Shown here: piece after piece, positions 1 to 8,757 of the stretch | How the letters are laid out: every line of letters starts with the position of its first letter | Position numbering within the stretch: the stretch's first letter is position 1 | Assembly: GCF_963677125.1 (NCBI RefSeq) | Contig: NZ_OY781882.1 | Span: 3,852,501 to 3,916,500 of the forward strand | DNA: 64,000 nucleotides | Reading direction: 5' to 3' | Origin: an uncultured Desulfobacter sp. | GTDB taxonomy: Bacteria; Desulfobacterota; Desulfobacteria; Desulfobacterales; Desulfobacteraceae | The notes under the pieces: generated by a model | Database searches by the model: none | Seen by the model: the letters and a program-made list of their open reading frames with translations, nothing else | Told to the model about the DNA's origin: nothing | Position numbers and translations under genes: made by a program

Positions 1-1
1 T

Positions 2-395
2 CCCATATATATCGGTTCGCCGGAATCCCTCTCAGCCATCGACAACACAAGCACCTATACTGACAACAAAGACAACCGAATCTATATTGGCTTAACTAGT
101 TTCATCAGTGACGGCACCATTGACAACACGACATCAAGTCCGACCATCTCATACGCATACAGCCAAAATTCAGAAGAACAAAACAACGGGCTGGGTAGCC
201 CGAAAAAATCGGACCCACAATCCCAATACCAGGGATATGGTGATCGTTTACAACACCCCAAGCCCCAATGGAGCCCAGATCACCATCCCCCACTTGGTGG
301 ATGAGGCCAAAGTTAAGGCCGACGTAAGTAAACTATTTAGTGCCCGACCGAAAACCGTAAATTTTGCCGATTACGGCGTTGGCCTGAAATTATAA
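2..395 (+). pseudogene. 3' end of an unknown gene, apparently frameshifted
   Basis: The frame starting at base 2 is open from the window edge to a stop at about 304 and gives a Ser/Asn/Thr-rich protein-like sequence (GLTSFISDGTIDNTTSSPT). From about 230 another frame becomes the protein-like one and runs to the stop at 393-395, containing VYNTPSPNGAQITIPHLVDE. The simplest reading is one gene whose frame changes between roughly 170 and 230, where there is an A run near 203-208. This could be a decayed gene, a sequence error or a recoding site. I recognise no family. The 5' part lies outside the window. Confidence 0.3.
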
Positions 396-439
396 TCCTC
401 GAAATACGCCTTGTATTCCGAAGGTTTTAATTTCAGGCC
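381..439. repeat. Intergenic hairpin after the partial gene
   Basis: A perfect 12-bp inverted repeat (GGCCTGAAATTA at 381-392, its complement at 428-439) has arms that continue inward with few mismatches (CCTCGAAATAC against GTATTCCGAAGG). The left arm includes the final codons and stop of the upstream reading frame. There is no clear T-run, so it is either an imperfect terminator or a mobile palindromic repeat. Confidence 0.5.
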
Positions 440-625
440 GCCTTGTACTCAACAAAATTTCCAGGTTTTCGTTCAGACACTATTTAAAAATGGGAACTAC
501 GCTTATTTTTTAACATGCCATTATCCGCCCCACAGTCCAAATTACTTGCAACTATTTGATAAAACAGTTATTTATATTTAATAATTCTATCCCGAAGCAA
601 ACCCATAAAACGGGGGCTAATAACT

Positions 626-1597
626 TTGAATATCAAATTCTGGGGCAGCAGGGGCTCAATCCCTATTTCACTTTCTTGGCGTGACATCGAACATAAACTT
701 GCCAAAGCACTGCAGATGGCAGAACCTCATAATCTTTCCTCGGAAAAGGAAATCAACCGGTTTATAAAGGGCTTACCCTTTTCAATTCGGGGAACGTTCG
801 GCTCAAACACATCGTGTGTTCAGGTTAAGGGGGAAGATGAAAAACAAATCATCATCTGCGACAGTGGAACCGGGATCCGGGATCTTGGGGCCTCTCTCGC
901 AGCGGCCATAAACCCTGACGGTCCGCAAAATTTTGTCATCCATATTTTTATTTCCCACTTTCACTGGGATCATATCAGCGGGTTTCCTTTTTTTATACCG
1001 GCTTATATGAAAGGCTGCACCATTAACTTTTACGGCTATCACGACAAACTTGAAGAAGCCATGAGCTTTCAGCAGAATTTTACCAATTTTCCTATTCCCC
1101 TGTCAGCCATGGGTGCCGATATTACTTTCAACGTGCTGGAAATTGATCGAACCTATGAAATAGGGGGATTTTCAATAAATGGTATTAAACAGAACCACCC
1201 CGGGGACGCCTTTGGATTCAGGTTTGAACAAAACAATAAAGCCTTTGTATATTCAACAGATTCAGAACATTATGACGATGTGGACAGGGATGACTACTCT
1301 TTTGTGCAGTTTTTTAACAATGCAGATCTGGTTGTGTTTGATGCCCAGTACAAATTTGCAGACACATTAACCAGCAAAAAGGACTGGGGGCACTCAAGCA
1401 GCATGATAGGTATTGAACTTGCTCTCAGGTCGGGTGTAAAAAGGCTTTGCCTGTACCACAACGATCCGGCTTCCTGCGATGAAAGCCTGGAGCAGCATGC
1501 CATAGATGCACAAAAATATGCCCGACGTTGCCCCTACCCCGGAGCCAAAGACCTGGAAGTTTTCACAGCCTATGACGGACTTGAAATAAACATTTAA
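626..1597 (+). CDS. MBL-fold metallo-hydrolase
   Basis: This 323-residue protein has the metallo-beta-lactamase fold. It starts with the WGSRGSIP strand typical of PhnP-type members. A conserved N-S-C-V-like segment comes near residue 62, followed by the metal-binding motif SHFHWDH at about 109-115. Later histidines and aspartates (HPGDAFG, STDSEH, VVFDAQY, WGHSS) match the remaining ligands. Members of this group hydrolyse phosphodiesters or cyclic nucleotides, but the substrate cannot be told here. The start is TTG at 626, since no ATG is in a better position and GGGG lies about 10 bases upstream. It stands alone between non-coding stretches. The Zn-hydrolase fold is certain, the role unknown. 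Confidence 0.85.
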   Translation: MNIKFWGSRGSIPISLSWRDIEHKLAKALQMAEPHNLSSEKEINRFIKGLPFSIRGTFGSNTSCVQVKGEDEKQIIICDSGTGIRDLGASLAAAINPDGPQNFVIHIFISHFHWDHISGFPFFIPAYMKGCTINFYGYHDKLEEAMSFQQNFTNFPIPLSAMGADITFNVLEIDRTYEIGGFSINGIKQNHPGDAFGFRFEQNNKAFVYSTDSEHYDDVDRDDYSFVQFFNNADLVVFDAQYKFADTLTSKKDWGHSSSMIGIELALRSGVKRLCLYHNDPASCDESLEQHAIDAQKYARRCPYPGAKDLEVFTAYDGLEINI

Positions 1598-1674
1598 AAT
1601 CTCTTTGCTTTCAATTTATTATTGTCCTAATATGGCAACTTACTAAAAGGATGGGCTGCTTTGCTGTGAGCGGC

Positions 1675-1733
1675 TTAACCGGCATTGTGCGGAATGCACC
1701 CTTATATAATAAGGTATAAGGCCGGCCGGTTAA
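1675..1733 (+). promoter_or_regulatory. Structured leader upstream of ilvE
   Basis: A 9-bp perfect inverted repeat (TTAACCGGC at 1675-1683, complement at 1725-1733) encloses two smaller hairpins, GTGC-GGAAT-GCAC (1687-1698) and CCTTAT-ATA-ATAAGG near 1700-1714. It ends about 35 bases before the ilvE start. The nested form suggests a folded 5' leader. I see no leader peptide or T-run that would prove attenuation. Confidence 0.35.
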
Positions 1734-1767
1734 ATGACAGTTAACACGAATTGAGAACGGAGGCACA

Positions 1768-2832
1768 ATGGAGGTTAAAGTTACCCGGGTATCTCAACCA
1801 GGAACCCGCCCCAAGGATGAAGACCTGGGATTTGGTACGGTATTCACCGACCATATGTTTGTCATGGATTATGAAAAGGACAAGGGATGGGTCAATGCCC
1901 GCATTGAACCCTTCGGCGATTTTTCCATGTCGCCGGCAAGCATGGTGCTGCATTACGGGCAGGCAGTCTTTGAAGGCCTGAAAGCCTATAAAACTGAAGA
2001 CGGACAGATTCAGCTCTACCGGGCCCGTGATAATTTTGCCCGCATGAACCGTTCCAGCCAGGGCCTTTGCATTCCTGAAATTGATATCGATTTTGTCATG
2101 GACGCGCTGAAACAACTGCTTAAAATTGAAGAAGCCTGGATCCCAGAAACCCCGGGAACCTCTTTGTACATCCGGCCCACCATCGTGGCCACCGATCCTT
2201 ACCTGGGTGTCCGGGCATCCTACACATACAAGTTTTTTATCATTCTCTCACCTGTGGGATCATACTATTCCCAAGGCTTGCAGCCTGTAAAAATCTGGGT
2301 CTGTGAAGACCATGTCAGGGCTGTCCGCGGTGGCGTCGGCGAGTTTAAAACCCCGGGCAACTATGCAGCCAGCCTTCTGGCCGGAGAAAAGGCCAAAAAA
2401 GAGGGGTATAATCAGGTATTATGGCTCGATGGTATAGAGCTTAAATATATTGAAGAAGTCGGGGCCATGAATATTTTCTTTCTCATCAATGACGAACTGG
2501 TTACCCCGATGCTCAACGGCAGCATCCTGCCGGGCATTACCCGTTTTTCAGTTATTGAACTGGCCAAAAAATGGGGCATAAAGGTCAGCGAACGCAAAAT
2601 CAGCATAGATGAAGTCATTGCCGCGGCCGACAACGGCACCCTGCAGGAAATGTTCGGTTCCGGAACCGCAGCGGTTGTATCCCCTGTGGGAGAGTTGCGC
2701 TATAAAGATAAAGTGATTAATATCGGAGATGGAAATCCCGGTGAAACATGCATGAAATTTTATAATGCCGTCACTGACATTCAGTACGGAAAAGCTGAAG
2801 ATACTGAAGGCTGGATTGAAGTAGTAGAGTAA
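1768..2832 (+). CDS. ilvE: Branched-chain amino acid aminotransferase
   Basis: This PLP-dependent fold type IV enzyme transfers the amino group between glutamate and the 2-oxoacids of Leu, Ile and Val in the cytoplasm. The 354-residue length fits the longer (BCAT group II) bacterial form. Visible landmarks are LHYGQAVFEGLKAY (61-74), the PLP lysine in GEFKTPGNYAAS (K194), VLWLDG and EVGAMNIFF, and the phosphate-binding GSGTAAVVSPVG near the C-terminus. The ATG at 1768 is preceded by GGAGG. The upstream leader can fold. The 2-oxoacid:ferredoxin oxidoreductase at 14-16 kb could act on the same 2-oxoacids if it is of the Vor type, but the genes are not linked in an operon. Confidence 0.95.
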   Translation: MEVKVTRVSQPGTRPKDEDLGFGTVFTDHMFVMDYEKDKGWVNARIEPFGDFSMSPASMVLHYGQAVFEGLKAYKTEDGQIQLYRARDNFARMNRSSQGLCIPEIDIDFVMDALKQLLKIEEAWIPETPGTSLYIRPTIVATDPYLGVRASYTYKFFIILSPVGSYYSQGLQPVKIWVCEDHVRAVRGGVGEFKTPGNYAASLLAGEKAKKEGYNQVLWLDGIELKYIEEVGAMNIFFLINDELVTPMLNGSILPGITRFSVIELAKKWGIKVSERKISIDEVIAAADNGTLQEMFGSGTAAVVSPVGELRYKDKVINIGDGNPGETCMKFYNAVTDIQYGKAEDTEGWIEVVE

Positions 2833-2922
2833 ATTAACCTTATGTATTTTTTAGTCCATCGGCGCTGAACGAGCGCTCAGTCAAAGATGGAGTTTGATCA
2901 CCCTCAAACTATTGGAGATAGT

Positions 2923-3468
2923 ATGGCTAAAAAGAAAGAAGTTACCCATGTAGGCGTCCGGATCAAGCGTGCCAGGCTGGATAAAAAACTCAGCCTGGAC
3001 GCCATGGCCAATGAAACCGGACTGTCAAAAGATTTTATTAAAAAAATTGAGAGCGGAGCGCAGCGGCCATCAGTGGGAACGCTGCTCCAGCTCTCACGCA
3101 CCCTTCAACTGGCTTCCGGCTTTCTGCTCAATGAGTCCGATGATTCGGTGGAAGCCCGGGCCGATGCCTATACCAAGCGCACGGATAATTATGCGTATAC
3201 GCCGTTGTCGCACGGTGCTGAAAACAACCACTTAAAGGCCTTTCGCATCGTTGTAGAAGCCGGTGCCAGGCATGAAGGAGTTAGCTTTCAGCACGAGGGC
3301 GAGGAATTTGCCTATGTGCTGGACGGTGAAGTTGAAATCCAGGTAGGGGACCATATCAATGTCTTGAAAACAGGGGAATCCCTTCATTTTAATTCAGGGA
3401 TCAAGCATGACCTGCGCAATATCGGCGATCACGATGCCGAACTGATTGTCGTGGTCTATGCGCCTTAA
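2923..3468 (+). CDS. XRE-family regulator with C-terminal cupin domain
   Basis: This 181-residue DNA-binding protein has an N-terminal helix-turn-helix of the lambda-repressor type at about residues 8-62 (RIKRARLDKKLSLDAMANETGLS...). A cupin-2 barrel follows at about 100-178 (HEGEEFAYVLDGEVEIQVGD, then GESLHFNSGIKHDLRN). Such two-domain regulators usually sense a small ligand in the cupin and control adjacent metabolic genes. The ATG at 2923 is preferred over the in-frame ATG at 2887 because GGAGA sits 6 bases before it. It lies 29 bases before an acyl-CoA dehydrogenase, so the two are probably one transcript and the regulator may control it. The ligand is unknown. Confidence 0.88.
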   Translation: MAKKKEVTHVGVRIKRARLDKKLSLDAMANETGLSKDFIKKIESGAQRPSVGTLLQLSRTLQLASGFLLNESDDSVEARADAYTKRTDNYAYTPLSHGAENNHLKAFRIVVEAGARHEGVSFQHEGEEFAYVLDGEVEIQVGDHINVLKTGESLHFNSGIKHDLRNIGDHDAELIVVVYAP

Positions 3469-3497
3469 ATCCGTCTTTTGAAAAATAAGGAGATACC

Positions 3498-4652
3498 ATG
3501 TTATTCAAGTTAACTGATGAGCAGGTGATGATCCAGAATATGGTGCGTGAATTTTCACGCAAAGTCATCGCCCCCACTGCTGCGGAACGGGATAGAACCA
3601 AAGAATTTCCCGCAGACAATTTCAAACAGATGGGGGAGCTTGGCCTGATGGGTATGATGGTGCCCGAAGAGTTCGGCGGGGAAGCGGCTGATGCGGTTTC
3701 CTATGTGCTGGCCCTGTCTGAAATCGCATATTCGTGTGCATCCACCTCCGTGGTCATGTCGGTCCAGAATTCCATTGTGTGCGAATCGCTCAATAAATTC
3801 GGCACAAAGAAACAAAAACAGGAATTTCTCGCACCCCTGGCCTCCGGGGAGATCATCGGGGCCTTTGCCCTGACCGAACCCGATGCCGGGTCTGACCCGG
3901 TGAGCCAGACCACCACAGCCGTCAAGGACGGCGATGAGTATGTGATTGATGGGACCAAGCGCTTTATCACGTCCGGGGAAAACAGCTCCGTGGTCCTTGT
4001 CACGGCAAAAACCGACGAAACCAAGGGACACAAGGGCATATCCTGTTTTATTGTCCCCAAGACAACACCCGGTCTCGTTGTAGGACATCACGAAGACAAA
4101 ATGGGGCTGCGGGCATCGGACACCACTGATCTGATTTTTGAAAATTGCCGGGTACCGGCGACCAATATTTTAGGCAAGGAAGGCGATGGATTCAAAATCG
4201 CCATGTCCGGCCTGGACAGCGGCAGGATCGGCATTGCGGCCCAGTCCCTTGGTGTGGCCCAGGCCGCCTTTGATGCAGCGGTCAAGTATGCCAAAAAGCG
4301 CAAGCAGTTTGGCGCGCCCATCACCAAGCACCAGGCCATTCGTTTTCAGTTTGCGGATATGGCCACAAAGATTGAGGCGGCCCGACAGCTGATTCTTTCA
4401 GCAGCATCCATGAAGGACCGGGGGGAAAAATTCACCCGGGAAGCCTCCATGGCCAAACTCTTTGCCTCTGAAATGGTGCAGGAAGTCACGGCCCAGGCCA
4501 TACAGATCCACGGCGGATACGGGTTTACCAAAGATTACCCTGTGGAACGGTTTTACAGGGACGCCAGGGTTTTTACCATCTACGAAGGCACCAGCGAGAT
4601 TCAGCGTATTGTCATTTCAAATGCCGTACTTAAGGATAAACGAAAATTATGA
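3498..4652 (+). CDS. Acyl-CoA dehydrogenase
   Basis: This FAD enzyme of 384 residues oxidises an acyl-CoA to the 2,3-enoyl-CoA and passes electrons to electron-transfer flavoprotein. The family signatures are intact: FALTEPDAGSD near 125, a RFITSGENSSVV segment, RKQFGAPITKHQAI near 265, QIHGGYGFTKDYPVERFYRD, and the catalytic base E363 in IYEGTSEIQR. The active-site context (Glu in YEGTSEIQ) is that of short-chain and branched-chain acyl-CoA dehydrogenases, but chain length cannot be set from sequence. GGAG precedes the ATG. It follows the XRE-cupin regulator in what looks like a two-gene operon. It may serve branched-chain amino acid or fatty acid oxidation. Confidence 0.93.
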   Translation: MLFKLTDEQVMIQNMVREFSRKVIAPTAAERDRTKEFPADNFKQMGELGLMGMMVPEEFGGEAADAVSYVLALSEIAYSCASTSVVMSVQNSIVCESLNKFGTKKQKQEFLAPLASGEIIGAFALTEPDAGSDPVSQTTTAVKDGDEYVIDGTKRFITSGENSSVVLVTAKTDETKGHKGISCFIVPKTTPGLVVGHHEDKMGLRASDTTDLIFENCRVPATNILGKEGDGFKIAMSGLDSGRIGIAAQSLGVAQAAFDAAVKYAKKRKQFGAPITKHQAIRFQFADMATKIEAARQLILSAASMKDRGEKFTREASMAKLFASEMVQEVTAQAIQIHGGYGFTKDYPVERFYRDARVFTIYEGTSEIQRIVISNAVLKDKRKL

Positions 4653-4689
4653 TTGCACCGCAGTGAGCAATTGTGATGTATATTTTATC

Positions 4690-4780
4690 AAAAAGTCTGT
4701 GTAACCGAATCAAATCTTTCAATTTTTGTTGTGGGCTGAACCACGGTGAAAAACCTGGTCAGCCCATGGCAGTTAATCGG
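4690..4780 (+). repeat. Short structured repeat, family 2, copy 1
   Basis: The same ~90-base element occurs here and at 14361-14455, both on the plus strand. Shared blocks are AAGTCTGT, TAAC, ATCTTTCA, GTTGTGGGCT and GCCCATGGC. In this copy GGGCTGAACCA can pair with TGGTCAGCCC to form a hairpin. It lies between the convergent acyl-CoA dehydrogenase and HIRAN genes. Confidence 0.6.
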
Positions 4781-4836
4781 AAGATTCCCGCTGACCACAA
4801 TATTTGGAAGGATGTAGAACATATACTAAAATGAAA

Positions 4837-5568
4837 TTACTCAAATAGAGGGCTTTCAAACGGTTCAAAATTTTTAGGCCATTTCGTCCTAAATCGACAC
4901 AACAATCTAAACTGAGATGGTGAATTTTGATTGATTTTTTGGACTTCAACAATTGTATTTTGGGCCCCATTGATCTTAATCAATCTATTGAAATCGTGAG
5001 AAAAAAACCGAGGTACATATCCTACAATTTCAACAGGATCACTTGTTCTCAGCAGCAGAGCATTCGCATCGAATTTATTCTGAACATCAAACATGATAAA
5101 CAATCTTTCTCCGACATCCAGGTCGTTTAGCCGATCAACATACGAACTTGGTAGATATCGAATACCATGGCTAAAAAAGCTAACCTTATACTGACCACCA
5201 TGAGAGGTTGGAAAAGGAAATAATTGGAGGTCATCAGTTGCCCTGATACCGCCGGATCTCGCCAATTCTTCTATGGGGGATGCCGTTTCTTCAGTCAAAT
5301 TTAACCATTTCAGATAATTATCATATTCAGGTCTAGATTTTTGCATCAATCTATTCATAAAAATGGGAAAAATGGATTCCGAACGGTAAACTTCGTTAAG
5401 ATTCTCCATAAATGAAAATGGAGCGAACTGCCCTTCTTTGTAAAGTTTTTTAGCTCCCTCAGTATATTCAAAAATGTATTGACTATTACAATAAGATAAC
5501 TTGCCGACAGGAACCCAATCATGATTATTGTGGTTTCTCCATGCTAAAATCAGCTTCGAAGTATTCAT
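4837..5568 (-). CDS. HIRAN-domain protein with a HipA N-subdomain-like start
   Basis: This 243-residue protein has two parts. Residues ~1-95 resemble the small N-terminal subdomain of HipA (or HipS): VGKLSYCNSQYIFEY, then SESIFPIFMNRLMQKSRPEY. Residues ~100-120 carry ARSGGIRATDDLQLFPFP, and ~128-200 form a HIRAN domain (SFFSHGIRYL, VGERLFIMFDVQNKFDANALLL, EIVGYVPRFFS), a fold that binds DNA ends in helicase and nuclease proteins. It starts with ATG overlapping the TGA of the kinase gene, so the two proteins are translationally coupled. In classical HipA the N-subdomain and kinase are one chain; here they are separate and a HIRAN is added. Function unproven: toxin-antitoxin or DNA-end-sensing defence are both possible. 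Confidence 0.75.
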   Translation of the reverse strand: MNTSKLILAWRNHNNHDWVPVGKLSYCNSQYIFEYTEGAKKLYKEGQFAPFSFMENLNEVYRSESIFPIFMNRLMQKSRPEYDNYLKWLNLTEETASPIEELARSGGIRATDDLQLFPFPTSHGGQYKVSFFSHGIRYLPSSYVDRLNDLDVGERLFIMFDVQNKFDANALLLRTSDPVEIVGYVPRFFSHDFNRLIKINGAQNTIVEVQKINQNSPSQFRLLCRFRTKWPKNFEPFESPLFE

Positions 5569-6482
5569 GTCAGTTTCTCTTTAGCTTTCATCAGTCGACT
5601 TTTATTCTCTTTAATTATTGACACGGCAAATTCTGTAGCGGCGCAGCTTATAAGATGAACGGGCACTCTGTCAAATATTTTTTTTAAAGAATCATCGGTT
5701 ATATTGCTTAGCTTTTCTATCCAGTAGATTGCAGCTTTTTTATTTTTTTTGGCGATCTTCAAAAAAGCATCCAGAGTATTAAGCTGCTTAAATTTGCTAT
5801 TGTAAATTGGGGTTTTAGCTCGCTGGACAAAAGCGCTTACAGAGTACCTTTTATCTGTAGTTGTTAGCCGTTTTTTCCTTTCTTCATCTGATATACGACA
5901 ACCAAGACTTGAGGCATGATCATAAGTTGGGGTGAGGTGATATTTCTGACTTTTACTATCAAAAATGATCCCCCAATTTTCATGGTGTCTATCTTGGTTA
6001 GATATTAAGCAATCTAACATAAGATAAGAAACAAACATATCCATTGCAAATTGAACCGATGCATGTTTTTCATAGTTAATCGGTAAATTAATAATCCCTC
6101 TTAGAGCCTTGAATACTTTTTCAACAGATTTTAGCTCATATTCCGTAACCTTATATTTTTGATCTTTTGGGTAATGTTCATTTATTAGATTTACCAACAA
6201 CTCATTGCCATGAATCAATCTACAGTATTCTGGGACAAAATTTTGAGAAATGACGCATTCTCGGTCCCGATACAAGGCAAAATCATATTTTGCACAAGGG
6301 ATTGTTAAAATCTCTGCAATTTCATTGGCGACTTTCTCAGCCCAGTTTTCCCCGGTACCAAGTCTTCCAAACTTGCATAATCGGCTAATCTTATCTTCTT
6401 GGGTATAAAACCAAAATTTTTCTTTTGTGCCTAATTGTTCTATTTTATCGAATGTTTTAATTTTATATATTGGATATTTCAT
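5565..6482 (-). CDS. HipA-like protein kinase (C-terminal kinase domain only)
   Basis: About 305 residues are related to the kinase lobe of HipA/CtkA serine-threonine kinases. Visible motifs are LGTKEKFWFYT near the start, GRLGTGENWAEKVANEIAEI, the catalytic loop SNQDRHHENWGIIFD (Asp, Arg, His, Asn present) and the metal-binding TYDHASSLG. It lacks the HipA N-terminal subdomain, which seems to be supplied by the downstream HIRAN gene through an ATGA overlap. The ATG at 6482 is chosen because it leaves about ten residues before the conserved YKIKTF strand; a TTG at 6557 would add 25. Neither has a clear ribosome site. No HipB-like repressor is adjacent. The target is unknown. Confidence 0.78.
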   Translation of the reverse strand: MKYPIYKIKTFDKIEQLGTKEKFWFYTQEDKISRLCKFGRLGTGENWAEKVANEIAEILTIPCAKYDFALYRDRECVISQNFVPEYCRLIHGNELLVNLINEHYPKDQKYKVTEYELKSVEKVFKALRGIINLPINYEKHASVQFAMDMFVSYLMLDCLISNQDRHHENWGIIFDSKSQKYHLTPTYDHASSLGCRISDEERKKRLTTTDKRYSVSAFVQRAKTPIYNSKFKQLNTLDAFLKIAKKNKKAAIYWIEKLSNITDDSLKKIFDRVPVHLISCAATEFAVSIIKENKSRLMKAKEKLT

Positions 6483-6702
6483 TAATAAGCTATTAGATTG
6501 GCTTTGCTTGAAAATCAACTCTATTGGAAATAGAACATCCTTGACCGGAAAAATCAATAATCAATTTTAAATATTATGAACCAGAGCATAGCTGATACTG
6601 TCAAACTCCACAATGTGTTTATTTATGTTAACTTGGCCCGGGATGGGGTTAGGAACAACATCTTATTGAACCCTTTGTCTTTGGCTGAAGGAGGATAGTA
6701 CA

Positions 6703-8757
6703 TTGGCACTTTTAAAATATTTTCTTCGTAGCCGTTATCTTCCTGTTTTTTATATCGTTGCAGTTCTCTTCACGGGGCTTTGCCTGGGGAGTATGACGGT
6801 ATCAGCAGCCCGGATTCAGGTACAGGACAGTACCGGTGCAACCCTTGTTTTTGATCAGCAGCCCCAAAGAATAGTCAGCCTTGTACCCACGGCTTCGGAA
6901 ATACTTGTAACCATCGGGGCAGGAAACCTGCTTAAAGGTGCCACCTACCATGATGTAACGCTTTCGGGATCCGACCAGCGAGAGGTTGTGGGCGGTTTTT
7001 TCAATCCTTCCTATGTCCATGTCAAAAAAATTCATCCGGATCTGCTCATTGCTGCTTCTTTTCACAGCCGGATCATTGAGGATGCAAAAAAAACCGGACT
7101 GAAGGTGTTTGTTTATGACACAAACGCCCTGGACCAGGCATGGGCACAAATGAAAACACTTGGCCGGATCACAGGCCATGAAGTCCAGGCTCTGGACCTG
7201 GTGAAAAAGAACATGGACAACCTGGCCCATGTCAAAGCAAAGCTGGCCAGGGCAAAGGTAACGCCTAAACGGGTGATGCGCCTTATGGGCAGGGACAGTA
7301 TCATGACGCCGGGAACTGATACGTTTCAGGCAGAAATGATACGGGCCGCGGGCGGCCAAGCCCCGAATTTCGGCAGAACAGGGAAAATTGTGCCCGTAAC
7401 CCAAGAAGAGTGGACCCGTTTTAATCCCCAGGTGATTTACGGGTGCGGTGATGATAAACGGGTGGCGGAGAAATTTTTTTCAACGCCGGGATGGAAGGAT
7501 GTGGATGCAGTAAGAAATCACCAGATCTATTATCTGCCTTGTGACCTGACCTGCCGGGCATCGGTTCACACCTCCGACTTTGTGGCCTATCTCTCATCAT
7601 TGATTTACACACAGGAATTTGCCGATGAGAAAAATAACGTCCATCCTTCCGGAATTATCGATGAAATTAAACTTGAACAGGATCTTGCAAAGGCTTTTTC
7701 CTATGTAAAGAAAGCATCCATTATAAATGCCTACGTGTTTGACTATCCCAACAAAACGCTGGCCGTGGATTTAAAAACGCCCATGACTGTTTTGTCCACC
7801 CTGGAAGGTTGGCGGGATAATATCACAACTGTGGGCAACCACTACACCCCGCCACCGACCTGGATGCCGGGCCATCTGGCAGGCATAGATGCCCTTCGCA
7901 CCCGCATCCTTGACGCCATCGGCAAAAAGTGCGAAACAACAGCCCTGCTTATGACCGGGGCGGATATGGGCAATCTGTCCATCCGGACCGAGAAATTTAA
8001 AGAAATGAAAGTCACGGCCCTGGTTACGGCAGGCGTTATGTCCAATGCCGTGCGCATGGGCACCGATGAAGGCATGTTTTATGAACCGGGCACCATTAAT
8101 ATATTGATACTAACCAACATGCACCTGACTCACCGTGCCATGTCCCGGGCAATTATTTCGGCAACGGAAGCCAAGGCAGCTTTGCTGGAAGACCTGGACA
8201 TCCGTTCAAGCGCTTCCGGAGCGACACATCCGGCCACGGGAACCGGCACAGACAATATCGTGGTGGTGGCCGGGCAGGGTGAAACCATAGATAATGCAGG
8301 CGGGCATTCAAAACTGGGAGAACTCATTGCAAAAGCGGTTTACGCAGGGGTTAAAGGCGCCGTGGAAAAACAGAACGGAATCCTGACCGGCCGCCACGTG
8401 ATTCAACGTTTAAAAGAACGAAATATCAGCATTTATGAGCTTACCACCAAAGCCCAGTGCAATTGCGGGCAAAAGAAAAGTGAGTTCAGCAGCATGGTGG
8501 AGCATCTGCTGTTGAACAAAGAAATTTCAGGATTCATGGAATCGGCTTCGGCGCTGAGCGATGCCCATGAGCGCGGGCAGGTGAAAAATCTTGACGCCTT
8601 TGACCTGTGGTGCGGACAAATGGTGGAAAAAATTGCGGGCCGGCCCATTGAGATCATGGATTTAACCCGGGATGATCATGTTCCCATTGTGATTAAAAAA
8701 GCGTTGAATGCCGTTATGACCGGCGCAAAGGCCCGGATTGGAGAAGAAAACGAATAA
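6703..8757 (+). CDS. BtuF-like corrinoid-binding protein fused to CbiZ amidohydrolase
   Basis: This single 684-residue ORF joins two corrinoid functions. Residues 1-35 are a signal peptide (hydrophobic core, cut near VSAA). Residues ~50-305 are a BtuF-type substrate-binding domain (RIVSLVPTASEILVTIGAGN). Residues ~325-570 match CbiZ, which removes the aminopropanol side chain of adenosylcobinamide (TTVGNHYTPPPTW, LMTGADMGNLSI, AVRMGTDEG, PGTINILILTNMHLT). A further ~110 residues with a CNC motif and IMDLTRDDHVPIV are unassigned. CbiZ is normally cytoplasmic, so its presence behind a signal peptide is odd. TTG start with GGAGG before it. First gene of a btuF-btuC-btuD operon with one-base and four-base overlaps. 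Confidence 0.88.
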   Translation: MALLKYFLRSRYLPVFYIVAVLFTGLCLGSMTVSAARIQVQDSTGATLVFDQQPQRIVSLVPTASEILVTIGAGNLLKGATYHDVTLSGSDQREVVGGFFNPSYVHVKKIHPDLLIAASFHSRIIEDAKKTGLKVFVYDTNALDQAWAQMKTLGRITGHEVQALDLVKKNMDNLAHVKAKLARAKVTPKRVMRLMGRDSIMTPGTDTFQAEMIRAAGGQAPNFGRTGKIVPVTQEEWTRFNPQVIYGCGDDKRVAEKFFSTPGWKDVDAVRNHQIYYLPCDLTCRASVHTSDFVAYLSSLIYTQEFADEKNNVHPSGIIDEIKLEQDLAKAFSYVKKASIINAYVFDYPNKTLAVDLKTPMTVLSTLEGWRDNITTVGNHYTPPPTWMPGHLAGIDALRTRILDAIGKKCETTALLMTGADMGNLSIRTEKFKEMKVTALVTAGVMSNAVRMGTDEGMFYEPGTINILILTNMHLTHRAMSRAIISATEAKAALLEDLDIRSSASGATHPATGTGTDNIVVVAGQGETIDNAGGHSKLGELIAKAVYAGVKGAVEKQNGILTGRHVIQRLKERNISIYELTTKAQCNCGQKKSEFSSMVEHLLLNKEISGFMESASALSDAHERGQVKNLDAFDLWCGQMVEKIAGRPIEIMDLTRDDHVPIVIKKALNAVMTGAKARIGEENE

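Noticed and set aside
105..293. A 62-codon minus-strand frame at the window start
   Set aside because: The plus-strand frames are more protein-like, and this one has no recognisable feature.
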